Both the position numbers and the translations under genes were made by a program. The notes beneath the pieces are model-generated. The model was given only the letters and a program-made list of their open reading frames with translations. It did not search any database and was not told the origin of the DNA. 64,000 nt of DNA from Ruminococcus sp. (GTDB lineage: Bacteria; Bacillota; Clostridia; Oscillospirales; Ruminococcaceae): contig NZ_JAILMR010000109.1 in the NCBI RefSeq assembly GCF_024692365.1, positions 29,582 to 93,581 of the forward strand. Reading direction: 5' to 3'. Of the stretch, positions 45,226 to 54,519 are shown piece by piece (the stretch's first letter is position 1; each line of letters opens with the position of its first letter).

Positions 45226-45771
45226 TTATGACTCGGCATTGCCGTAGAACTTTTTTTCTTCTTCTTTTGATTTCGGCAGCAGACCTGCGTCGTATCTCTT
45301 CTGGAGATCCATGAAATACTCACTTTCGGGAGTCCTGCTCTTTTTGAATAGTGAGGACTTCTTAACTTCGTCCAGCGTGAAGAAATCACGGCTGCCATCG
45401 GTATTTACACAGTAAAATCTGTTGACCTTTTCAAAATCCCCGTTCTCATTATTTCTGTTCTTATCAAAGCAGCAGAAAATATCTCTTGCCATAAGATCAC
45501 AAAGTCTGAGAACTCTTGTATAATTGGAAGCATCTTTCCACGCATCGAGTTCCTCTTTGAAAAACTGCTGGACCGGTACACCGTTTACTTCCATGCGCCT
45601 GATTATCCTTGCAAGGCATACCGAAGCATCATGGTCTGTCAGCTTATCGAGACGTGCATTCTTATACTCCAGAATATAATCATTTACCGTTGAATAGAAA
45701 AGTTTATCATAGGGAAAATCTTTTCCTGCTTCAGAATACTTGATTATAGGGTTGTCTGTGTTGATGTTCAA
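45226..45771 (-). CDS. Hypothetical protein
   Basis: I do not recognise this 181-residue soluble protein. It is helical and charged, with KLTDHDASVCLARIIRRMEVNG and a basic/acidic C terminus (LLPKSKEEEKKFYG). The first codon is TTG, with AGGAG nine bases upstream. It lies 35 bases after the coiled-coil gene and 18 before the cyclophilin gene, so the three form an operon. Confidence 0.7.
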   Translation of the reverse strand: MNINTDNPIIKYSEAGKDFPYDKLFYSTVNDYILEYKNARLDKLTDHDASVCLARIIRRMEVNGVPVQQFFKEELDAWKDASNYTRVLRLCDLMARDIFCCFDKNRNNENGDFEKVNRFYCVNTDGSRDFFTLDEVKKSSLFKKSRTPESEYFMDLQKRYDAGLLPKSKEEEKKFYGNAES

Positions 45772-45806
45772 AACCTATCGCTCCTAGAAAAACATTTGCT
45801 CTGACC

Positions 45807-46520
45807 TTATTTACGGTCACCATACTTTGCCTCAAATTCCTCGACTTTCTTGGCAAGGAACTCTTCATCAACAAAGCCGATGTTATCGGGGTCTTCGCTG
45901 TGGTCAATAACACCAAGCTTTTCGATCTCGGCAGCATCTGGCTCGGAAGCGATAGCAGCGATATCTTTATACTCCGCGTAATCTTCGGGTCTCTTAGCAT
46001 AAGGCAGATCAACAAGCTTCTTATCCACCTCAGCCTGTCCTACCTCACTGAATTCAAATTTGGTATTCTCCACCTCGGCTACCTTTGCATCATGCTCTGC
46101 ATACATAGCCTCCATCTTCTCCGCTATTCCCTGCTCCTTAGCCTCGGTGATCTCTTCCTGATGTGACCTTATATATTTTTCATGCTCAACTTCGTAAAGC
46201 TTCTCATACTCGGTCTGTGCATCAACGATCTCTTCACGTGCCACCGTGCTGGTGCCGTAATCAGCATGAGTTTTAACAGGCTGGTTCTTCTTCTCTTCAA
46301 GTTCCGCTTCAAGCTGAGCCATCTTGGTCTTGATCATCTCAGGATCAACACTTTCTACCTCAAGAGTTTCGGGAACAGCATCATCGTACTTGGACTCCTT
46401 CAGAGCAACAGTCTGCTTGCGTCTGGGTGACGGAGTATTCCAGATATCGTCAGGATTGACCGGCTTGACCACAGGAGCTGCAGCAGGAGCAGCAGGTTTC
46501 TTTTTATTGAATAGAGCCAT
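45807..46520 (-). CDS. Hypothetical coiled-coil protein
   Basis: The 237-residue acidic protein begins MALFNKKKPAAPAAAPV, a Lys/Ala/Pro-rich leader, then a long charged helix (about residues 60-160) likely to form a coiled coil (MIKTKMAQLEAELEEKKNQ, YIRSHQEEITEAKEQGIAEK). No membrane segment is visible. It ends with FVDEEFLAKKVEEFEAKYG. The family is unknown. It is first of the operon and divergent from the J-domain-like gene, whose product has a similar acidic, low-complexity composition. Confidence 0.7.
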   Translation of the reverse strand: MALFNKKKPAAPAAAPVVKPVNPDDIWNTPSPRRKQTVALKESKYDDAVPETLEVESVDPEMIKTKMAQLEAELEEKKNQPVKTHADYGTSTVAREEIVDAQTEYEKLYEVEHEKYIRSHQEEITEAKEQGIAEKMEAMYAEHDAKVAEVENTKFEFSEVGQAEVDKKLVDLPYAKRPEDYAEYKDIAAIASEPDAAEIEKLGVIDHSEDPDNIGFVDEEFLAKKVEEFEAKYGDRK

Positions 46521-46608
46521 TATATATTTCCCCCTAGTGTAAGAATGTCAGATATGATCACCCGCACCAAGAAAGCCTGTTCACGCGGACTGATATCTAT
46601 ACAAATTA

Positions 46609-46637
46609 ATTATACTATAAACTGCACAAAATTGCAA
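46609..46637 (-). promoter_or_regulatory. Promoter of the coiled-coil gene operon
   Basis: TTGCAA, 17 bases and TATAAT on the minus strand, leaving an 80-base leader. In the rest of the gap 46521-46876, two plus-strand TATAAT boxes (46758, 46806) lack good -35 partners. Confidence 0.7.
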
Positions 46638-46876
46638 ACATTTTTTATCATCTAATTGAGATAAATTTCGCAGCACAATTTAGTAATATTTACCCGTATT
46701 CACATTCAGTTCACTAAACGTTTTATATTTGGTGATATATAAAGTAAGAATATTTGATATAATTAACTCGATATAGTATTTAGAGTTTACTATGCGGAAA
46801 CATTGTATAATCTTTTAACCGTTTAAAATTTTTTCCAGATATTTTTTACATTTAAATACCTTAAGGGGGAATCACT

Positions 46877-48886
46877 TTGGCAAACCAGAAACTTGGAGTT
46901 ACCGCTAACGAGCTGTTCGCCTGCAATCCTTTCAGAATATTGGGTCTGCCCGTTACTGCGGAGGATGAGGAGCTGACCGCTACCTACAAAAAGCTTCTCT
47001 CAATGGGAGATGCGGAAAGTTATAAGACTGATTATGATTTTCCTACCGCTCTGCCGCCTTTTAAAAGAGATGATATCACACTGAGGACAGCTTACGCTAA
47101 GCTTGCCAGCAACGGTTACCGCTGCTTTGCATTCTCGGACGGTGTATTTTCTCAGGCACTTACCGAGGACGATGTGCTCCTGAACCTTAAAGATGTCACC
47201 TGCTATGATGCTTTCATCAGATGCTATATGTGGCTCATCACAAATGACAGAGGATTCGAGCATCCTCATCTGTGGGTACTTCTCGCTAAGCACATAGACA
47301 AGCTCATCGATTCCAAGCAGAGCGAATGGAAGCGCCTGTTCGACAATCGTTTTCCACAGTCAGTAATGTCTGCCGGCAACGACCAGATGCTTGCTGAGCT
47401 CCACGCTACTTTTAAGGATATCATACTCCTGCCTCTCAAAGAGATGGTAAGAGGTTCAATGAGATGTACATCTGCGATACAGATACTCAAGGCTGCAAAG
47501 ATCGACGTTGACAAGGTATATACTATGCCCAACATTGGTCAGGCTAACGGTACAGGCTCCAAGCTGAGGATAGCTTCAAAGGATATCACCAGTTCTGCAG
47601 CTTCGTCGAAGGTCGAGGAAGCTCACAGCTTCGTAGCTGCTGCTTCGGCTATCACTGCTGATACTATCATGAGTGAAGAAGCTCCCAAGCCTGTTGCAAG
47701 ACCTGTTGTTAATACTGCAAAACCCGCAGCTCCTGCGCCCGCACCTGCTTCTGCACCGGTACAGCAGAAGCCTCAGGAAGAACATAAGGTCAGCCTTGTT
47801 GATGATGCTATCGCTACACAGGCTGCAAGCTCACAGAGCAGCAGTCAGGCAAGTACATCAAGCAGTTCTTCCAACAAGACTTCTCTTGTTGAGGAAGAGG
47901 TACCTGTTAAGCACGTTGAAGCTATTGACGGTTTTGCACCCAGACGCAAGCCTATCATCAAGAAAGAAGAGCCCAAGGCTCCAGGCGCATTCGAGATCCC
48001 CTCGGACAAGGATCTTGCAAACAGCTTCACTGTAAATGCAACTCCCGATGAATACTCAAAGCCCAAGCAGAATATGGGTCCTGTTTCATATCATACCGAG
48101 AGCGATGATCTGCCCTCTGCAAATATTGGTGAAAGAACACTGGAAGCAGTCGATCCTTTCGCAAGCGTAGGCAGCAGCTCTGCTAGAGTTATTGATGAAG
48201 GCAGCATAGCTACCGGTACAAAGCGTAAGTCTGTAAACCTCACAGGTCTTGACGGTACTGGTTCTGAGATCGCAGACGAGAAGATCGATATGCAGTTCAC
48301 AGCACCCGAAGGTGCTCGCCATGTTGAAGAGGAAGAAGTCGTTGAAGAGCGCGAGATCAGCAACCGTTCGCTGACTTACCTTATCAACGAAGTTGATTCA
48401 CGTACCGACGAGACCACCGATCAGCTGCTGACTGAACAGGAGATCGAGGACGAGCTTTACACCGATGCACTTATCAAACTGCTGCGTTCTAACCGTTCCA
48501 GCAAGATGATGAAGGAAGTTGATACCGAGCACGTTTATCTTAACGGCGGCGGCAACACCGAGAAGAAGGGTCCCGATATCACGATGGACGACATCGACAT
48601 GAAGAAGAAGGACAATTCCAATCTGGATTCTGCTTACGGATATCACAGATACGATGAAGCTCACGCTGCTGAGGCTATCAAGGAAAAGTACAAGAACATC
48701 AATATCGGCGATATGCTCAATCCTACTGTGGGCAACTCGCTGAAGAGAGAATATCACGAAGACCCCATCAAGGAGTACATCAAGTACAAGAAGGCTGAGA
48801 AGAGCCTTTCAGCTTCGATGATAAAGGTATTCGGATTTATCGCGTTGGTCGGCATACTGATCTTTGTGCTTGCATTCTATCTCTGA
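46877..48886 (+). CDS. Membrane protein with degenerate J-domain-like N terminus
   Basis: Residues about 15-75 resemble a J domain start (NPFRILGLPVTAEDEELTATYKKLLSM), but the HPD motif that activates DnaK is absent. A helical region runs to about 210, followed by a long low-complexity, Ser/Ala/Pro-rich and acidic stretch (about 230-590) and a single C-terminal membrane segment (MIKVFGFIALVGILIFVLAFYL in outline). The first codon is TTG with AAGGGGGA upstream. The predicted topology is a cytoplasmic body with a tail anchor. The function is unknown; the divergent coiled-coil gene may be related in role. Confidence 0.78.
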   Translation: MANQKLGVTANELFACNPFRILGLPVTAEDEELTATYKKLLSMGDAESYKTDYDFPTALPPFKRDDITLRTAYAKLASNGYRCFAFSDGVFSQALTEDDVLLNLKDVTCYDAFIRCYMWLITNDRGFEHPHLWVLLAKHIDKLIDSKQSEWKRLFDNRFPQSVMSAGNDQMLAELHATFKDIILLPLKEMVRGSMRCTSAIQILKAAKIDVDKVYTMPNIGQANGTGSKLRIASKDITSSAASSKVEEAHSFVAAASAITADTIMSEEAPKPVARPVVNTAKPAAPAPAPASAPVQQKPQEEHKVSLVDDAIATQAASSQSSSQASTSSSSSNKTSLVEEEVPVKHVEAIDGFAPRRKPIIKKEEPKAPGAFEIPSDKDLANSFTVNATPDEYSKPKQNMGPVSYHTESDDLPSANIGERTLEAVDPFASVGSSSARVIDEGSIATGTKRKSVNLTGLDGTGSEIADEKIDMQFTAPEGARHVEEEEVVEEREISNRSLTYLINEVDSRTDETTDQLLTEQEIEDELYTDALIKLLRSNRSSKMMKEVDTEHVYLNGGGNTEKKGPDITMDDIDMKKKDNSNLDSAYGYHRYDEAHAAEAIKEKYKNINIGDMLNPTVGNSLKREYHEDPIKEYIKYKKAEKSLSASMIKVFGFIALVGILIFVLAFYL

Positions 48887-48921
48887 TCATGCACAACCTT
48901 ACGGAAAAGTTTTAAAATTAC

Positions 48922-48950
48922 GCGGAGAGGACTTCCCTCTCCGCTTTTTT
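48922..48950 (+). terminator. Terminator of the J-domain-like gene
   Basis: GCGGAGAGG, ACTTC, CCTCTCCGC and TTTTTT on the plus strand, 36 bases past the stop. Confidence 0.92.
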
Positions 48951-49092
48951 ATCGATTGAACTGTATTATAGAGATTTATGATATGATGATGCTCTATACA
49001 GTATTACACTTCGTTCGGACAATCTGGGGCGTGAGGGAGCTTCCGGATATCTTATACTTAAATCAAGTCCTTCTACTATCAACCATTTCGGG

Positions 49093-49126
49093 TGCAAAAG
49101 TTGTACGTTTTTGTACGGATTTTGCA
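49093..49126. promoter_or_regulatory. Inverted TGCAAAA repeat enclosing two TTGTACG boxes
   Basis: TGCAAAA (49093-49099) and TTTTGCA (49120-49126) enclose two copies of TTGTACG exactly 10 bases apart. The inner TTTGTACGGA is identical to a 10-mer over the recA -35 region. It lies 150 bases upstream of the EAL gene promoter in the 400-base gap 48951-49355 and looks like an operator. Confidence 0.45.
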
Positions 49127-49269
49127 AAAGTATGTCTGGGTTAAATTTAAAAACATTTATCTGCACAAAGGCACAGCTATGTTAATGTGGGATATTCACA
49201 GTAAAAAATCAGCGTCTGCAAATGTTTACGGCATGGTCATACTCCGTTAGCTAATGTAATAAAATATTA

Positions 49270-49298
49270 TTGACTTTTGAAAAGTAATCTGATATAAT
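49270..49298 (+). promoter_or_regulatory. Promoter of the c-di-GMP operon
   Basis: TTGACT, 17 bases and TATAAT on the plus strand, 58 bases before the EAL gene start. Confidence 0.82.
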
Positions 49299-49355
49299 TT
49301 ACGATGGAGTATTTTAAAATATAAGGGGATTTTAACCAGCAAAGAAGGTCACGCC

Positions 49356-51983
49356 ATGAATGAAAAAAGAAGCGAACAGCTGCACCAGATGCTGGGCAGT
49401 CTGTGGGAAGAGCTTATGCGCTGTACGGACAGTGTTGGAGCTTTTGTGCTGTGGAATGACAGCCGCGAATATTATATTGATGACAATGCGCTTGGGCTGC
49501 TTGGCATGGACAGGGAGTATCTTTCCTGCGAGGCTTTGCAGAATGTGTTGGAGTGCGCCCTCGACGCAGAGGTATCTTCTAGTCCTGCTAAGGTGATGCC
49601 GGTCCGTGTTGATGACGAGGACTGCTTCGCCGGCTTCATTGTGCGCCGTGAAACGGCTGTTCCCCTTGCTATCGGTGAGATGTATCCTCTGCTAAATCAG
49701 AATCAGCTTGCTGAAAGAATGACAGAAGCAGGCAATGACGCATTCCTGATGCTGATACAGCTAGAACACGTTGACGAGGGCAGGGATGAAAAATCTTTCG
49801 TGCGAAGCGCATTGGAGAGCATAGACAAGGCATCTCCCGAGGGTACTGCTTTGGCTTATCATTCAGGACTGAAATTCTGGGTATTCGTAAAGGACGGCAT
49901 TGACGAACCCCAGGAATTTGCAGAGAATTTACAGAAAGCTGTAAAGGAGTCTTCCGTTACAGATGAATTTGGCGTGGTCATAAGCAAGGAACATTCCATG
50001 ACCATAACAGGCGGATATGTGACTTTTTGCAGCAAGGAAAATGCTGCTGTAAAGGAGTTCCACTATGCTTCATTTGCGCTGTATGAAGCTGTAAATGCGG
50101 GTGTTGGAACTATCAGCAGTTTTTCAAGCGCGGTATACGAGCTCCAGAAAAATGACTACCGCCGAGTGCAGAATTTCTTCCATGTGCTGGAAAGAAATTC
50201 TTTCATGTATCATTTCCAGCCGATAGTAAGCGCAAAGGACGGCAGTATATTCGCTTACGAAGCGCTTATGAGAACAGACAGGAAGTTCGGACTGAACCCT
50301 TTGCAGATAATCGACATGGCTTCAAAGTACGACAGACTTTACGATGTAGAGCACGCTACGATGTTCAACGTACTTGACCAGATGAGCAAGAACCAGAGCT
50401 TCTTCAAAAAGAGAAAGCTATTCATAAATGCTATACCTTCCAGTTTTCTGAGTGATAATGACTGGACACAGCTTTTGACGGACTACGGCGAGCTAATGGA
50501 AAAAGTTGTCATCGAACTTACCGAGCAGACTGATACATCAGACGAAAATCTGGATTTTCTAATAAACAGACTGAAAGAGCAGAAAGTCGAGATGGCAATT
50601 GACGACTACGGTACAGGATACTCAAATACTTCAAGACTTATCCGCTACGACCCTCAGTACATCAAGCTGGATCATTCGCTGATATCAGGTATAGATACCA
50701 ACCTGAAACTGAGGAGCATAGTTTCTCAGCTGATTGAAATGATGCACTCAAACGGACATCTTGTGCTGGCTGAGGGTATTGAGACTGCGGAAGAACTGAA
50801 AGTACTTTCAGGCATGAACGCAGACCTGTTCCAGGGATTCTATATCTCGCGCCCCAAGCCTTTCTTTATAAATGAGATAAGCGAGAGGATACGCAGTGAG
50901 ATAGTTAAGTATCATCTTGAAGCACAGGGAAATGCAGGCAAGATATACCATGCAGAATCGGAAGAAAAAGAAATAATAATGCTCTCTGACCTGATACAGG
51001 AAAAGTACACAGGGGTATTCATCAGCGGACGCGATGTGGAGATCATCGGAGAAGCCGGTATGCCTGCTGCCATCATGCCCATTACTGTAAAAGAGGGTGC
51101 AGAGTGCAAGCTGAGGCTGAGAAACGCTTCCATTGAATCGACATTGGGACGTGCTGCACTGTCGCTTGGCTGCGGAAGCAAGGTGACAGTAAGGGTGAGC
51201 GGTAAAAACAGACTCGTCAAGGGCGGAATACTTGTCCCCGAAAAGGCTGAACTGACCCTTGAAGGCACAGGAAGCCTGACCATAATCCCTGAAAGTGTCA
51301 GCTGCTTTGGTATAGGAAACGAGTTCGACCTTACCTACGGCAAAGTAACCTTACAGATGGACGATGAACTTACCATAACTGCCTGCGGTGACAACTGCGT
51401 CGGCATAGGCGGCGGAAAATGCAGCAGCCGCGACGGTATAAACATACTCTCAGGTACAATGGAGATAAGCTGCGCAGGCGGCAACAGCATCAGCATAGGC
51501 AGTTCCATCGGCAGAAGCGATATCACTATAAAAGAATGCTTTGTTTCAATAGGTGCTGCTTCGGCTAACCTCACGGGAATAGGCTCTATCGACGGCAATA
51601 CACGCATAGACGTTGAGAACGTAAAACTTGCTATAACTGCCAGCGGCAACACAATGTGCGCTGTGGGTGCCAAGAACGGCGGTGTCGCTGATATCAATAT
51701 CAGGAACTGCGAACTGTCTTCAAACATCAAGGGCAGAGATATAACCAACATCGGTACCCGCGGCAGTGAGTGTGCTTGCAGGATATCGAATTCAACAATG
51801 AACCTTAACTGCGAGGGCAGTATGGTATCGGGCATTGGTGACAGTACAGGCGCGGGATTCGTTGAGCTCACAGAAACTGATATCAACATTGATTTTCTGG
51901 CGGCGGAATGCTTCGACCTGGGCTGTCGTGATGGTAAACTTGAGATCAAGGATTGCGAGAAAAATATACACATCAACGTGTAA
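49356..51983 (+). CDS. EAL-domain c-di-GMP phosphodiesterase fused to a beta-solenoid-like C terminus
   Basis: Residues about 1-100 are PAS-like, about 110-255 a degenerate GGDEF (LLNQNQLAERM, FLMLIQLEHVD, TITGGYVTF), and about 270-520 a complete EAL domain: YEALMR, the Asn in FINAIPS, VIELTEQ, IDDYGTGYSN, IKLDHSLI, LAEGIET and QGFYISRPKP. All residues needed to cut c-di-GMP to pGpG appear present. Residues about 545-875 are repeats of the type GIGGGKCSSRDGINILSGTMEI and ISIGSSIGRSDITIKECFVSI, which suggest a right-handed beta-solenoid. No signal peptide or membrane segment is visible, so this usually extracellular fold would be inside the cell. It is followed by the diguanylate cyclase gene. 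Confidence 0.88.
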   Translation: MNEKRSEQLHQMLGSLWEELMRCTDSVGAFVLWNDSREYYIDDNALGLLGMDREYLSCEALQNVLECALDAEVSSSPAKVMPVRVDDEDCFAGFIVRRETAVPLAIGEMYPLLNQNQLAERMTEAGNDAFLMLIQLEHVDEGRDEKSFVRSALESIDKASPEGTALAYHSGLKFWVFVKDGIDEPQEFAENLQKAVKESSVTDEFGVVISKEHSMTITGGYVTFCSKENAAVKEFHYASFALYEAVNAGVGTISSFSSAVYELQKNDYRRVQNFFHVLERNSFMYHFQPIVSAKDGSIFAYEALMRTDRKFGLNPLQIIDMASKYDRLYDVEHATMFNVLDQMSKNQSFFKKRKLFINAIPSSFLSDNDWTQLLTDYGELMEKVVIELTEQTDTSDENLDFLINRLKEQKVEMAIDDYGTGYSNTSRLIRYDPQYIKLDHSLISGIDTNLKLRSIVSQLIEMMHSNGHLVLAEGIETAEELKVLSGMNADLFQGFYISRPKPFFINEISERIRSEIVKYHLEAQGNAGKIYHAESEEKEIIMLSDLIQEKYTGVFISGRDVEIIGEAGMPAAIMPITVKEGAECKLRLRNASIESTLGRAALSLGCGSKVTVRVSGKNRLVKGGILVPEKAELTLEGTGSLTIIPESVSCFGIGNEFDLTYGKVTLQMDDELTITACGDNCVGIGGGKCSSRDGINILSGTMEISCAGGNSISIGSSIGRSDITIKECFVSIGAASANLTGIGSIDGNTRIDVENVKLAITASGNTMCAVGAKNGGVADINIRNCELSSNIKGRDITNIGTRGSECACRISNSTMNLNCEGSMVSGIGDSTGAGFVELTETDINIDFLAAECFDLGCRDGKLEIKDCEKNIHINV

Positions 51984-52063
51984 CTTGATAGTGTGAAATA
52001 ATGGAGGATCCCTCGTTTCAGCTGCAACGGTGGGGTGACCGTTGATTGGGTTGAAATGAGCTT

Positions 52064-52156
52064 ATGGGTAAAAATAAGGAACAGGCGGAAGTGGTCTGCG
52101 CGGGATTGGGTGTACCGCAGAAGACCCTCGATCATGAAACGGAGTGTATTTTATGA
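52064..52156 (+). CDS. Possible 30-residue ORF between the EAL and GGDEF genes
   Basis: An ATG at 52064 opens MGKNKEQAEVVCAGLGVPQK and nine or ten more residues, and the TGA overlaps the ATG of the next gene as ATGA. Its codon use resembles the neighbours, but the ribosome binding site is weak. The leader 51984-52152 also contains two hairpins (CAACGGT/ACCGTTG at about 52023-52042, and TCTGC/GCAGA around 52097-52124). It may be a small protein or a leader that couples translation. Confidence 0.35.
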   Translation: MGKNKEQAEVVCAGLGVPQKTLDHETECIL

Positions 52157-54504
52157 GCGAAACAACTATCGGCAGACGCAGGCTGCGTGTGGGGCTGCTG
52201 ATAAGTAATCCGGAGGACGAATTTGACAATGCGGTTTGTGAAGGGGCAATGATCGCCGCGCAGCATTTTGATGTGGATATGTTCATACTGCCGGGACGTT
52301 ATATTGACGCGCAGTATGCCGACAAGATACGTACAGCTTACGAATATCAGTACAATACGGTTTTTGAACTTGCCAAAGACAAGAGTTTTGACGCTCTGCT
52401 GGTACTTATAGGGACCATTGGCAGTCACCTTGACAAAAAGCGCAGAGAAGAATTTCTCAAAAAATTCTCCGATGTGCCGATAATAACTCTTACTTCTCGG
52501 ATAAACGGATACCCCTGCATAACTGTTGACAACCGCACAGGGCTCAGGCAGGTGATAAGACATCTTATTGAGTGTCACAGCTGTTTCAAAATTGGATTCG
52601 TCAGCGGACCTATGACCAGCGATGACGCAGTGGAAAGATTCGAGGTATACAAGGAAGTTCTGGCTGAACACGGTATCAGTTACGATGAGAACAAGGTGGC
52701 TTACGGCAATTTCTCAAAGCACGTTGAGAATGAAGTTGGTGAACTTCTTGACAGATGCCCCGACCTCGATGCGATAGTATTCTCTAACGATCAGATGGCG
52801 ATAGGCGGATACAAGGCGATGGAAGAACGCAACATCAGACCCGGCAAGGATATACTTGTTACGGGATTTGATGATGATCCATCAGCTACCGATCTTACAC
52901 CCCACCTGACTACTGTTGCGATGGATTCTACAGAGCTTGGATACAATGCGCTGATTCAGGCTGTGAACTACATCAATGACGGTAAGATCCAGCAGGAAAC
53001 GCTGTCTTCTAAGATGATAATCAGAAACTCCTGCGGCTGTATAGATGCGGCTTCGGCAGAACTGAATGCACTTCAGAACGACCCGAAAAAGATCGTTGAA
53101 CACGCAGATGATATTTGCAGAACGATATTCAACAGGTACAGACTCAGCAACAGATCGGCTGTATACCGCGAAACATTTGCGGAAGTTATCAGGGAGCTTT
53201 GTTCATGTGCTGAAAGGATAAAGGAAGATGATGACTTTGATCCTTACTTTATCTTCGATCAGCTGGAAGATATGATAACAGAGGATTTCTTTGATTACAC
53301 CGATCTTGAAACGCTGTATTCGACAATGGAGTATATACATTCAGCACTTGCCTGCACCCTTGAAAGGAATACTGAACAGCTCAGACTAAGCAGCATATTC
53401 ATCAGGCTGTACAAGCTGATATCCGAGAAGAACATCAAAGTAAATCACCAAAAGCTGAAAAACAACACAATTATGACCTGGCTGACTAATATGTTGGCAA
53501 GGGATATGCTGGTGTTTGATGCTTATGACGATAAAGCTTACAGCTCGGTGGTAGACAAGATGAGCAGGCTCCACGTTACTTCCAGCTATCTGTATGTTTA
53601 CGACAAGATCGTGGAGCATCACAAGGGCGAAGAATGGAAGTATCCCGACTGCATCAAGCTGAAAGCTTACAACAATATGAAAAAGCTAAAACTGCTCCCG
53701 CCAGAGGAACAGAACATCGCCCCCGATAAACTACTTTCAAACAAGCATTTCGTTCGCGACAGGCGTTGTACCATGATATGTCTGCCGCTGTTTACCAACG
53801 AGGAGCATTACGGGCTGCTGATATGCGAGATGGAACATCAGTATTTCGGCTTTCTGCCGTCGCTGATGGTTCAGCTTTGTGCTGCGCTGAAAATGGTGGT
53901 CGTTATGAAGAATCAGAAGATCATCGAGAAGCAGCTTAATCAAAGCCTTATCGAGATACGAGAGAACAATCAGCTGCTTGACGAGCTTTCAAAGCAGGAC
54001 GCGCTCACAGGTTGTCTGAACAGACGCGGTTTCTTCGAGGCTGCGAGAAAGCTTATACGTGCAGAAGAAAATGAAGGCTGCCGCGCGATGATGATATTCG
54101 CAGACCTTGACAGCCTTAAAACGATAAACGACCGCTTCGGGCACGAGGAGGGCGATTTCGCCATTCGCGGTATCGCGAAGATACTGTCCTCGGCTTTCAG
54201 CGGCAGTGAAGTCATCGGCAGGATAGGCGGTGACGAGTTCGTGGTGTGCGTGATGTCTGATGAAAGTCTGAGCGCACCTGAGATACGCAGCAGGATAGAT
54301 GATATTTCCGCCAAGTTCAATGAGAACGAAGGCAAGGACAAGGAGTTCTATGTTCATGCAAGCGTAGGCGTATATCCTTTTAAATGTACTTCTGACGATG
54401 AAATAGGCGAACTGCTAAGCCATGCGGACGCTCTGCTTTATTCGCAGAAAAAAAACAAGCTCTCGGTCATAAAATCAGAGAGAGCAAAGCAAATCAGGGA
54501 ATAA
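52153..54504 (+). CDS. Diguanylate cyclase with LacI/PBP1-like ligand domain
   Basis: The track start is a GTG; the ATG at 52153 has GGAG eight bases upstream. Residues about 10-300 are a periplasmic-binding-protein type 1 domain of the LacI/GalR kind (LRVGLLISNPEDEFDNAV, IGFVSGPMTSDDAVERF, ILVTGFDDDPSATDLTPHLTTV), but without the helix-turn-helix or a signal peptide, so it should sense a small molecule inside the cell. A helical/GAF-like linker of about 300 residues follows. The C-terminal GGDEF domain (DALTGCLNRRGFF, IFADLDSLKTINDRFGHEEGD, GRIGGDEFVV) looks catalytically intact; the RxxD inhibitory site is missing. It presumably links a sugar-like ligand to c-di-GMP synthesis. Confidence 0.9.
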   Translation: MSETTIGRRRLRVGLLISNPEDEFDNAVCEGAMIAAQHFDVDMFILPGRYIDAQYADKIRTAYEYQYNTVFELAKDKSFDALLVLIGTIGSHLDKKRREEFLKKFSDVPIITLTSRINGYPCITVDNRTGLRQVIRHLIECHSCFKIGFVSGPMTSDDAVERFEVYKEVLAEHGISYDENKVAYGNFSKHVENEVGELLDRCPDLDAIVFSNDQMAIGGYKAMEERNIRPGKDILVTGFDDDPSATDLTPHLTTVAMDSTELGYNALIQAVNYINDGKIQQETLSSKMIIRNSCGCIDAASAELNALQNDPKKIVEHADDICRTIFNRYRLSNRSAVYRETFAEVIRELCSCAERIKEDDDFDPYFIFDQLEDMITEDFFDYTDLETLYSTMEYIHSALACTLERNTEQLRLSSIFIRLYKLISEKNIKVNHQKLKNNTIMTWLTNMLARDMLVFDAYDDKAYSSVVDKMSRLHVTSSYLYVYDKIVEHHKGEEWKYPDCIKLKAYNNMKKLKLLPPEEQNIAPDKLLSNKHFVRDRRCTMICLPLFTNEEHYGLLICEMEHQYFGFLPSLMVQLCAALKMVVVMKNQKIIEKQLNQSLIEIRENNQLLDELSKQDALTGCLNRRGFFEAARKLIRAEENEGCRAMMIFADLDSLKTINDRFGHEEGDFAIRGIAKILSSAFSGSEVIGRIGGDEFVVCVMSDESLSAPEIRSRIDDISAKFNENEGKDKEFYVHASVGVYPFKCTSDDEIGELLSHADALLYSQKKNKLSVIKSERAKQIRE

Positions 54505-54519
54505 TATCGAGGTTAATAT

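Noticed and set aside
48956-49144. 62-residue plus-strand ORF after the J-domain-like gene
   Set aside because: No ribosome binding site, and it runs through the inverted-repeat element at 49093-49126.
49130-49355. c-di-GMP riboswitch before the EAL gene
   Set aside because: Searched for because of the gene function, but the GEMM core and its conserved GACGCAAAG-like segment are not present.
51335-52135. 266-residue minus-strand ORF
   Set aside because: It is antisense to the solenoid tail of the EAL gene; Ser/Pro/Leu-rich shadow.
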